DNA of 64,000 bases from Epithemia pelagica (lineage: Eukaryota; Bacillariophyta; Bacillariophyceae; Surirellales; Surirellaceae): assembly GCA_946965045.2 (NCBI GenBank), contig OX337241.1:2041744-2105743 (forward strand), in the 5' to 3' direction. The notes under the pieces are model-generated. The model saw nothing but the letters and a program-made list of their open reading frames with translations. It searched no databases and was not told the DNA's origin. Shown here in pieces: positions 29,742-38,571 of this stretch; position 1 is the stretch's first letter, and each line of letters begins with the position of its first letter. Both the position numbers and the translations under genes were made by a program.

Positions 29742-30861
29742 CTACCCCCAAGCAGGGGTGAATAGTCGGGTCGCACATGTGTCGTGAATTCGATTTGCAT
29801 AGTCTTATTCACCCCCACGGCGCGAGGGTCCAAAATTGGCGATTTCTCGACTTTGACACAAACCACCAAAACACACCACACATTCACCACGGAGCCAATC
29901 TTGAGAGTGTCATAACATCACCCATGAACGTTCAATCCTTCACCCAAGATGACCAACATGTCTCCCTTACCCCACCGGACCATCGTGAACCTGCGGTTGC
30001 CTCCGAAAATCGCCGCAACAAGTCTCTCCATGGTCTGCATACCACCACCAAGAACAACCACACCAACGAGACAGATGGCCATCCTTTCCATCCATCCATG
30101 CAAGCTCTCCTTTTGATCCAACCATCCGCAAGCCTCCCTTGCACCTCCACAGACCAAATGGAAGCTTCGCATTCGCTCGAAACCACAATCAACCAGGCTT
30201 TTACCGATTACAACGGCAAGACGACTCGTGCTTGGGGATTGTCTATTTGTTTGCTTATCACCATCCATGTCATAAACTATGGTTGATTGTTGTGTTGTTG
30301 TCTTCGTCTTTGGGGAAGCTAGATGCAACAAACGAGAGGTGATTGCTGTGTGATCTTGGTGCTTCGTATCTTTGAGCTTAATTTGTGTTGTTGTGTGTGG
30401 AGAGCGAAGACCCCAATGTTGTTGTTGTTGTCGAGTGCTGAGGGCCTTGTTTTCCATGGGATAAAGATAGGCCGGTGGAATCAACGAAGGAAGGAGAGAA
30501 AGGAAGAGGGGGAACATCGTCGATGCCTGATAGAAAGGAATAATGGGTGAGAAGAAGGTTGTTTTGGGCGATGCTTCTGTTGCTGCCTACCATGGACCTT
30601 GGTAAGCCAATGTCAACCTTTCCGCACCACCATCGAGTCATACAGTCCACATGCGCCTTGTTTTGGATGATGGTGGCCTTTGGGCAGTGATGATGGGCCA
30701 TGGACGATCGCATCACCTCCAGTGCCGTGGTGAATGCGCGGAGTGGTTGCGAGGATTGTGTCAAAGTCGAGAGCGCAAGGGACGCGCCGTGGGGGTGAGA
30801 AAGACTTTGCACACCAGAATCGAATCACTAAACCTCATGACTCACCCCCGCTGGGGGGTAG
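29742..30861. mobile_element. 1.1-kb TIR element inserted in the Copia LTR (8-bp target duplication)
   Basis: Terminal inverted repeats start CTACCCCC at 29,742 and end GGGGGGTAG at 30,861. They are flanked by direct repeats TAAGATAC (29,734-29,741 and 30,862-30,869). The TIRs are about 150-170 bp, imperfect, and share TCACCCCCACGGCGCG and CGACTTTGACACAA in opposite orientation. Each TIR tip is itself a small palindrome (CCCCCAAGCAGGGG; CCCCCGCTGGGGG). The interior (frames of 169 and 199 codons on opposite strands) encodes no recognisable transposase, so it is non-autonomous. Long TIRs with an 8- or 9-bp duplication (a leading G would give 9) point to the Mutator or hAT superfamilies. I do not choose between them. 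Confidence 0.8.
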
Positions 30862-30869
30862 TAAGATAC

Positions 30870-31306
30870 CTTATAATCTCTTTTGCCACCTGAGTCCAAC
30901 TCATCTACTTGGGCCGTAGGAGGGTTTTCACAAATGCAGCAACTTACCGGTATCTGGAGAACAACCAACTAAGGGAGACAATGAGATGTGTCTGTGAAAC
31001 AAAACAAATAATGAGAGATGAAGGACAGTCCTAACAAAAACAAAAAAGAGACTCACCAATGAGTTGGAAGGGGAACTGCATTTCTCATACGTATGCTTGG
31101 CTTCAATCGTGGTGGTGTAGCAGACTAGAGCGTTCAAGTTTCATTTCCTAAACTTCATCTCCTAAAAATGTAGGCACCGAAGTTTTGCCTATCTTACACG
31201 ATGCCCAAAGTGCCCACCAAAGTTTAGGTATACCCTCTCCAAGAAACTATGCATGCTACCATAAATGAGTATGTGACACAGTTGAACAGTGAACGTAGCT
31301 TGACAA
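30870..31306. other. Copia LTR remainder and 5' leader of the downstream LINE
   Basis: No coding potential recognised. The junction between old Copia LTR and the non-LTR element lies somewhere here. The sequence near 31,138 (TTTCATTTCCTAA) is similar to 38,320 (TTTCATTATCTAA), a possible degenerate target duplication around the LINE. Confidence 0.35.
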
Positions 31307-34054
31307 ATGCACGTCGACAACTCCACCGTCAACGTTTCACTCCCCCGCTCAGGCACACACCCGCCACCAACGACGAACCAAGAAACAACAACCAGGGCCA
31401 CCGCCAAACAAATCGACGACATGGCCAGCAAGACACCAAACACCAAGCCCTCCATCTGCCCACCCATCTGCCCACCACCGGCAAGAATGACCGGTCAACT
31501 AGATCAAGCCCTTCAACGAGTCATTGCTCAGTTACAAATGACCCGGCCAACAAACCAACCAAAAGGACTCGGCCACAAAACCAGTGAAAACCGAGTTTTT
31601 CACCCCAAGCTCTCAGCCGAAGCACCAACCGACCAGCCAAACTACCACCAACACCCGAAGATGCAAGTCCATTCGAAGCCCTCCTCCGGCCGCCGCCAGA
31701 CCCGCTCCAAAAGCAACTTGACCGCCCTCAGTCCGCTCCCCCTCGTAGACACCAAACAGCACAGCACCACCGCCGTCACCCCCGACCGCCGCAACATCAA
31801 CAAAGAAAACAAAAAAACAAACAAAAAAACCACCGACGAACCCACCACCGACATCCACACCGAGAAAACAACAGTCACCACCCACGACACCAACGAGAAA
31901 AACACCAAAAACAACACCAACAACAACAACGACAAAACCACGGAGAAAACTAACACCAACAACAACCAAGACGGAAACGAACAAAACACGTACGGACACA
32001 CGGAAGAGGAGACTCAGCCAACAACAAAGAACAAAACCAACCACGACGATACCACCACCACCGTCAACAACGAACCAGGATCCAACAGCGAAGCAGGCAC
32101 TCCAACAGCCAAGAATCCATACCTCCAACCCAAAACCGGAACAAAACGTCCCCCGTCGCCGGAACCAAAGACGCTGATTCACCTCCATGTGGCGGTGAAC
32201 CACCACCAAAACCCCCAAATTGAGTCTACCCTTCCTAGACTTACGGAACAAGCCATAAAGACGCATCTCAACGAAGTCTTTTTCCATCATAGCAAACGGG
32301 AAGAGCCCATGTGGCTCCAGGTCCACTCCGTGGACTTTCTCGAGACCAAGCAATCTGGATCACGCCAATTCAGGTCGGACAACCAGACGAGATCCACCAA
32401 AGGAAGCGGACACACCTCCACCTTCCATGTCACCCTTTCCCCGGCTCCAGCAAACGACGTCTTTGACACCGAGATTTTTACCGAGCAAGGCCTACGTTTC
32501 GTTCTCCAAATGTGGCACAAACACCACAACGACGATTTTGTGTACGACGAGTTCGACTCACAAACCGTTCTCCGGCCAGGCACCAAACAATCCAATCCTA
32601 CGATTAACCCCCGTTGGGACCAAATCAACGTGTACCAACCTGCATGCAACAACAGGACGAGCGACACCTTCGGCATTGTCGTCGGTGTGCCAGCTCAAAC
32701 AATCAAACATCGACGGGCGGCCCTGGATCTGACTGGCGACATCCAGAACACCCTAACCCCCCATCTACCGCGCAAACTGAACTACCTGGATTTCTTCAAC
32801 CACGTGGGATGCCGCACAGGAACGTTCAGCGGGGAACTGAAAAACAAACAACGTGGCCAAGTCCCGGCCATTTACATCACGGCTTCGTCGCGAAACAACT
32901 TCGAAGCCCTGCTTCGAAGCTACAACGCCTATCAGGCAGCAAATCGAAACACCGAACTCAAGTGGAACCACAACAACATCCAAATCATCCCGATGCCAAC
33001 AAGCCAAGCCAATCGGACGGCAACATTGGAAGCACTGAAGGATATCGACCAATTTTTCGGGGCCTGCGTTCGGATCAAACTGAAACCGACAAACCCAGAA
33101 GCTACCGACGGCGACTGGAAGCGACTACGACACCTACGTGAATTCGTGGCCGTCTTTCCCGAATTCAACAATGAGGACCCAGACACGCAGTATTACACGC
33201 TATATTTGCGGAAGACGCCTGATACTCATTTGCTCACCACCAACACGATTAGACAACACCCCGACTTCCCGGAAAACATCTTGCTCCCCACCCTGGCAGC
33301 AGTAGCAGCGACACCTCCGAGACAACAAACCACCAACCAAGACCCGACAACTCCTTCCTCATCAAGTCATACAAACAAACTCCTGGCCTTCACGAACCGG
33401 CTGCTACGCCGAAAACACAACAACTTGGAAGACAACACGGATGAGACTGACACCGACGTTCTCACAACACCAACAACCAAACCAAAGAATCCCAATAGCC
33501 CACCGACCAACAAGCGTAGCGCCTCCGCTATGCAACCAACCGACGAAGAAGCAAGCGACCCCTACGACGACGGAACCGATTGGACACCAGTGGCAGCCCA
33601 AACAAACCAAAACCACTTCGCGGACCAAACTTCCCAAAACGACGACTCGAAACCTCCGGCCAAACGGAACCAATTCGCCGCACTAGCGGAACAAACCGAA
33701 GACGAACAAAACAACGACGACCTGATGGACACTGAAGAATCAGACGACCACTCGCGGGCACTCATTGGTAGTGACGACAACCTAGACCCAGGAGAGGGCG
33801 ACAACGAATTCTCTGCAACGACCATGCAAGAAATCGAACTCATTTTCAAGTACGTTGCACACAACAACCCTTCCCGCATCGAAGAAATGCGACAATTTTT
33901 AGAAAGAACAAAGTCATTTACGAATGACACAGACGCGCAAGATGCTTGGAGGTTTGCGCAGACTTTGGTACAGTCTGGCAACCCCAACATCGCCGACTCG
34001 CGCACCGGCCATGTGGTCCCGCATGAAGATAGGGCCAAAGGGCCACATGAGTAA
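31307..34054 (+). CDS. ORF1 protein of a two-ORF non-LTR retrotransposon (915 aa)
   Basis: Intact frame. The first ~290 residues are Thr/Asn/Lys-rich and disordered (a KTNKKT-NNN type tract). A folded-looking middle (about residues 285-640) begins LIHLHVAVNHHQNPQI and includes NYLDFFNHVGCRTGTF and PAIYITASSRNNFEALLR. The C-terminal third is acidic with a helical end. No CCHC knuckle, RRM or coiled coil was recognised. It shares its terminal stop region with ORF2. By analogy with other elements it should be the nucleic-acid-binding partner of ORF2. The fold is not identified. Confidence 0.75.
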   Translation: MHVDNSTVNVSLPRSGTHPPPTTNQETTTRATAKQIDDMASKTPNTKPSICPPICPPPARMTGQLDQALQRVIAQLQMTRPTNQPKGLGHKTSENRVFHPKLSAEAPTDQPNYHQHPKMQVHSKPSSGRRQTRSKSNLTALSPLPLVDTKQHSTTAVTPDRRNINKENKKTNKKTTDEPTTDIHTEKTTVTTHDTNEKNTKNNTNNNNDKTTEKTNTNNNQDGNEQNTYGHTEEETQPTTKNKTNHDDTTTTVNNEPGSNSEAGTPTAKNPYLQPKTGTKRPPSPEPKTLIHLHVAVNHHQNPQIESTLPRLTEQAIKTHLNEVFFHHSKREEPMWLQVHSVDFLETKQSGSRQFRSDNQTRSTKGSGHTSTFHVTLSPAPANDVFDTEIFTEQGLRFVLQMWHKHHNDDFVYDEFDSQTVLRPGTKQSNPTINPRWDQINVYQPACNNRTSDTFGIVVGVPAQTIKHRRAALDLTGDIQNTLTPHLPRKLNYLDFFNHVGCRTGTFSGELKNKQRGQVPAIYITASSRNNFEALLRSYNAYQAANRNTELKWNHNNIQIIPMPTSQANRTATLEALKDIDQFFGACVRIKLKPTNPEATDGDWKRLRHLREFVAVFPEFNNEDPDTQYYTLYLRKTPDTHLLTTNTIRQHPDFPENILLPTLAAVAATPPRQQTTNQDPTTPSSSSHTNKLLAFTNRLLRRKHNNLEDNTDETDTDVLTTPTTKPKNPNSPPTNKRSASAMQPTDEEASDPYDDGTDWTPVAAQTNQNHFADQTSQNDDSKPPAKRNQFAALAEQTEDEQNNDDLMDTEESDDHSRALIGSDDNLDPGEGDNEFSATTMQEIELIFKYVAHNNPSRIEEMRQFLERTKSFTNDTDAQDAWRFAQTLVQSGNPNIADSRTGHVVPHEDRAKGPHE

Positions 34055-37000
34055 TCCAACCACAAAACCACCCAAACACTGTCCCGTGCCAGATTGCCCG
34101 TGGAAAGTGCCCCCATTGACAACCAACCCCCAAGCATCACTCAAACAACACCTCATCACCGAACACAATGAAACCCATCCATCGGATTACCTCACCCCAA
34201 CCCTATGCACCCAATACGGCCTCCATCCATGTCCGACATGCGACACTCCCACTGCCATCTTCGCCACCGAAGGCCACCTTAGAAAACACGTAACAAAAAA
34301 ACATAGTAGGTCAAAGACGAACATCGACTTAGTCCTACAAACCTACCGACATTCTACACCAGAAACAACGACAAACTGGAAAAACAGCCTAGCTTATATC
34401 CACAAACTACAAATATCCCCACCGCCCTTCCGTCGGAGCCTCTGGCACAAGCTTAAGCCACCGCTCAGGGCTGAATTTTATGCCACCTACAATAACGTGA
34501 CCAATTGGGTACTTGAAGCCACATCGCCGCTTGCGCCAACCATTCTGAAAGACGAACGGCCACCCGCCTATAACGTCGACGCCACCCCATTCTGGAAACT
34601 GCTCATCCTCCTAGAGCCGTTGCTCCTTGCACCTATACAGGGCACAGTGCACCTCACCCATTCGAACGCGTTCCGAGCAAGACTTTCGCTGCTGAAAGCA
34701 GGCAGGATTGAGGAACTCCATAACATGATATGGAACCCAACACCTTTGCCAAACACAAGAACAACAAACAACAAAAAGAAGCGGCAAAACCAAAAAAACA
34801 AACAACAACACCAGCCGACTGACCCATTGCCTTCATGGCGGCTAGCCTCCGCGCAACAACTGGCAGACTTAGGCAACTACCGAGCAGCAGTGAAAAGACT
34901 CACAACCAACACACCACCTGCAACCTTGACAACGGCACGAATCGACAGATGCCAAAAACAACTCTTCCCTGAAAGACGACAGCCCCCGCCGGCGACAAGA
35001 GCTCACGGTCACACAAATATGCCTCCACCGGCAGCACAATACCTGAAACTACAAGATAAACAGTTTGAGTCAGCACTCCGACAAATGAAACCAGGCACGG
35101 CCTCAGGACCGTTCGCCACGTGCACAGACATCCTCGTGTCTATGGCAATATACAAAACAACAAGCGCACCCGACGCAACACGGCCATACTTTCACAACAT
35201 AAAAGCCCTGATCCAACTCGTGGTGACAGGACAAATACCAACCTCTGTACAACAAATCCTCGCAAGCAATTATTTCCTTGCCTTACACAAGGACATGGCA
35301 AACCTGGAAAGACTGCGACCGATCGGCATCGGCACAGCCATACGAAGAGTAGCGGCCAAAGCCGCTCTGGTGCATCTCACCGACGACATTCGCCCCCTCC
35401 TCTTGAAAGGAGGCCAATACGGGATACAAGTCCCCGGGGGGGTTGATTTTGTGGCCCAAACAACCGCAATGGCGGTTAAACAATACATTGACAAGACTCA
35501 TGATCTGGAAAACGATCTGGAAAACAACACAACAGAAAACAACACAACAGAAAACAACCAGCCAACCACATCTCCAAGCCGGGCTCTCGTCATGCTAGAC
35601 CTGGCAAACATGTTCAACAATGTCAGCCGAACCGAAGCAAGAAAGATTTTGTTAGAGAACGAAGCGACAACACAATTGGTCCCCCTTTTCGACCTACTAA
35701 CCAAACATACCTGTAACCAATGGTACTTTGATGACAACAAAGCGGCCAACTACCTCACACAAACTGAAGGGTTTCCACAAGGCTGCCCACTCAGCCCTCT
35801 CTTCTCATGCCTGGTATTACTAGCGCTGACGAACAAACTCAACAACGAACAAGCAAAAAGAGCACAACTCAGACTGCGCAACAACGACCCCAACGACGAC
35901 GGAATGGGCGGCATCGGCCACACCGCATCCATCATGGATGATACATCGGTATGCCTGCCACACTGTGACATACCATGGTTTCTTCAACGCTTCGAAGAGC
36001 TTGGCAATCCCCTAGGAATTGTTTTAAACAAATCAAAAACGACCATCCTCACCTCCACCAACGGACACTCCCCGTCCAACCTGAACGACAACCAAACACA
36101 CTGCCTCAATCAAGCACTATCGTTTCTGTCGCCCGATGACCCCTCAAAAGCAGAAATAACAAGCGGTGTGAGATTCCTCGGTCAACCAATCGGATCTACT
36201 GCCTTTGCACGACAGTACATCAACAACAAATTACAAGGCATGCAACACAAAATGAACTGCATTCTCCAACTCGACGACCTCCAAACACAGCACAATCTCT
36301 GTAAATTTACGCTGGTCTCCGCAATCCTGCACCTGCTACCGACCGATGTCAACCTAGCATACAAGCAGACCAACCCAAGAACGACCCTCTGGTCCAGTCC
36401 AACAACAACACAGACAGAACAACTGATCACATATTTCCTGGCAAAACTCACCTCCCTACCGGAAAATGAAATCTCCACGTCCTCAGCACTCATCGCCACG
36501 ATCCCTCAACGACTAGGGGGACTCGGATACCAACAGGCAGCGGTGGCGGCCTATCCTCGTCTGCTGACACAAACAGCACGGGCGATAGCTCTGGCAACAT
36601 CAACCGACACTCCAATCCCACTCGTTCACCAACGAGAACTGTCGAACTGGAAAGAAAGTACCAACGAATATATGACAACCTTCCGTAAGACTCTGTCACT
36701 TTTCGCAAACGAATACGCAGAAGAGAGCTTATACGTACCAACGAGGTATGATCACACAACACACAATCGCCTTTTAAACCACACTGCGCAAGAACACACA
36801 ATCCCAAAACTATTCACAGAGACCGACCCAAAGCAGCGAATCTTTTTGCCCGGCTTACTTTCGCCCCTAACGAGTATGGCTCTCTCTCTTCCACTAACCG
36901 CAACCAAATTCCGTTTCCCAAACAGTGTCTTCCGAACCGCCATCAAACGGAAATTAAGATTGCCTTTGTTCGTCCGAGACCCCACACAATCCTGGCCCCA

Positions 37001-37958
37001 ACGATGTCGCTGCTCAGCCACAAAAGAGATCGACCCAATGGGTGACCATCTGTACTCCTGCACCTCTGCTTCCAAAACACCTCTTTCAAATGCCATCAGA
37101 GACACACTCTATGACATTCTCCGCCAAATCGCTCCAGCAGCTGAAGCCGTCGACACTCCCCATGATGTCCACATCGAACCCCCAGGTTTGACACCACAAC
37201 ACCAAAGAAACATTAGACCAGCAGACGTCGGTATGCTCCTGTCCAAGCCGCACAAAAACTCACCGTTTCAATACGTCGCGATTGACATTACTATCCCACC
37301 TCCCCAGCAACCCCAAACCATTCTTGACCCGTCCGACCACAACACACTCGCCACTTTGGCATCTAGGACGCATCAAGAAGCGGCAAGGGCCAAGTTTTGC
37401 CGAGACCCCGAGACATCCAAACACCTTCTCCACAATGGCATATACCTTCTACCTTTTACGGTAGACCATCTTGGAGCACTTGGTTCATTTGCCGACCGTC
37501 TCCTTTTTCCATCAATTTCTCAACCACATTTGTTCTCAACGACACAACCACCACCTTGGACCAACGCCTTCTTCGGAAAAGACGAAAAACGAAGCAAAGC
37601 ACATCCTGCGGCATACAGACTCTTTCAAGAAGCGTCAGACGCACCAAGCAACCTCTTTACCGCCGCCAACAGCAAAACAAAAAAATTCTCTTACCCAGAA
37701 GCCCATATCTACTCAATCGGGCACTATGCAAAAGCCTCCCTTGGCCATGCAATCGTTTCGGCACTGGCAACTCATGCCAATACCAACATCGCCGCAATAC
37801 GACAACACCAAACAACACGAAAAACGAGAACCACTCAGTTGCAAAATCTGGCTACACCATGTTTTGCTCCGGTCACTCCCATCTACTCCCCCGCACCTCT
37901 GGCACAGTTCCTCAATGTCACGGACGAAACACCCCTCCTTTGCGTACCCACCGCTTAG
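34047..37958 (+). CDS. ORF2 of non-LTR retrotransposon: zinc fingers, reverse transcriptase, restriction-like endonuclease (1303 aa)
   Basis: I start at the ATG overlapping the ORF1 stop (ATGAGTAA, 34,047-34,054). An upstream in-frame ATG at 33,924 would give 1344 aa. Two N-terminal zinc fingers (C12-x4-C17...H35-x4-H40; C62-x2-C65...H77-H86) precede a complete RT. The RT has PIGIGTAIRRVAAKAAL, LVMLDLANMFNNVSR (first catalytic Asp, ~518), EGFPQGCPLSPLFSCL, SIMDDTS (xxDD box, ~629, with Ile in place of the usual Tyr/Phe) and RFLGQPIG. Near residues 988-1005 CRC...DPMGDHLYSC is the CCHC-type knuckle before the restriction-like endonuclease, whose RPADVG...VAIDITIP follows. This layout is that of R2/NeSL-like elements, which insert at specific sites. 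The frame is intact over 3.9 kb, so the copy may be active. Confidence 0.88.
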   Translation: MSNPTTKPPKHCPVPDCPWKVPPLTTNPQASLKQHLITEHNETHPSDYLTPTLCTQYGLHPCPTCDTPTAIFATEGHLRKHVTKKHSRSKTNIDLVLQTYRHSTPETTTNWKNSLAYIHKLQISPPPFRRSLWHKLKPPLRAEFYATYNNVTNWVLEATSPLAPTILKDERPPAYNVDATPFWKLLILLEPLLLAPIQGTVHLTHSNAFRARLSLLKAGRIEELHNMIWNPTPLPNTRTTNNKKKRQNQKNKQQHQPTDPLPSWRLASAQQLADLGNYRAAVKRLTTNTPPATLTTARIDRCQKQLFPERRQPPPATRAHGHTNMPPPAAQYLKLQDKQFESALRQMKPGTASGPFATCTDILVSMAIYKTTSAPDATRPYFHNIKALIQLVVTGQIPTSVQQILASNYFLALHKDMANLERLRPIGIGTAIRRVAAKAALVHLTDDIRPLLLKGGQYGIQVPGGVDFVAQTTAMAVKQYIDKTHDLENDLENNTTENNTTENNQPTTSPSRALVMLDLANMFNNVSRTEARKILLENEATTQLVPLFDLLTKHTCNQWYFDDNKAANYLTQTEGFPQGCPLSPLFSCLVLLALTNKLNNEQAKRAQLRLRNNDPNDDGMGGIGHTASIMDDTSVCLPHCDIPWFLQRFEELGNPLGIVLNKSKTTILTSTNGHSPSNLNDNQTHCLNQALSFLSPDDPSKAEITSGVRFLGQPIGSTAFARQYINNKLQGMQHKMNCILQLDDLQTQHNLCKFTLVSAILHLLPTDVNLAYKQTNPRTTLWSSPTTTQTEQLITYFLAKLTSLPENEISTSSALIATIPQRLGGLGYQQAAVAAYPRLLTQTARAIALATSTDTPIPLVHQRELSNWKESTNEYMTTFRKTLSLFANEYAEESLYVPTRYDHTTHNRLLNHTAQEHTIPKLFTETDPKQRIFLPGLLSPLTSMALSLPLTATKFRFPNSVFRTAIKRKLRLPLFVRDPTQSWPQRCRCSATKEIDPMGDHLYSCTSASKTPLSNAIRDTLYDILRQIAPAAEAVDTPHDVHIEPPGLTPQHQRNIRPADVGMLLSKPHKNSPFQYVAIDITIPPPQQPQTILDPSDHNTLATLASRTHQEAARAKFCRDPETSKHLLHNGIYLLPFTVDHLGALGSFADRLLFPSISQPHLFSTTQPPPWTNAFFGKDEKRSKAHPAAYRLFQEASDAPSNLFTAANSKTKKFSYPEAHIYSIGHYAKASLGHAIVSALATHANTNIAAIRQHQTTRKTRTTQLQNLATPCFAPVTPIYSPAPLAQFLNVTDETPLLCVPTA

Positions 37959-38571
37959 GAGTCCATTTGTTATAGACCGTAAAATAGTACAAAAAGATGA
38001 CCGTTGCAATGGTCAGTACCTCTACTACTGTCGATCAGGTTGACTGGTTCGATCTTGGTTGAGCGTGTTGCAAAGCCTCGAAAAATAATGTGCGGAGAAA
38101 CCTCCGTAACAGTCCGGGGCAAGACAAGGCTGAGGTTTGCTTGAGGCTTGAGAGTTGGCCTTAATCTGAGATACTTGATGAAGGTAAGATATAGAGTACT
38201 TGCCACAAACAAACAAATGAACAGGCTCTGGAGGAAGATGACAATGATTTGAACGGTGCCATTATGACGTGAACGTAAGTCACCATAGATGATGGAACTG
38301 GTAGCCAAAACTACCTAAACTATTTCATTATCTAAGTTTACCTAAACTGTTTGGGAAGAAACTACACTCCAATTTCTGTTACGCTCTACAGACCATCTTC
38401 GTCAACCGCGGGTCCCTACTGGCGACTACCATCCTACAGCGTGTAGAGAGAGTTTGGGCTGTCCTACTAGTAGTAGTATTTTGTTGTGGGTTTGTTGGGA
38501 ACGAGCAAAACTCATCATTTCGTGTGGTCTGGTCGTTCTTGTCATCATTCTCGTAGAAGTAGTAGTATTGA
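37959..38571. other. LINE 3' UTR and intergenic spacer
   Basis: No gene seen. ACCTAAACT occurs twice at 38,312-38,352 and may mark the 3' end of the non-LTR element. No poly(A) or simple-repeat tail is visible. The 3' end of the Sam50 gene (minus strand) starts at 38,572. Confidence 0.4.

Noticed and set aside
31613-32353. minus-strand hydrophobic, Val/Phe-rich frame
   Set aside because: Complement of a Thr/Asn/Lys-rich coding region; the apparent membrane segments are a composition artefact.
31138-38332. firm target-site duplication around the LINE
   Set aside because: TTTCATTTCCTAA and TTTCATTATCTAA agree only partly in A/T-rich DNA; not strong enough to fix the element ends.
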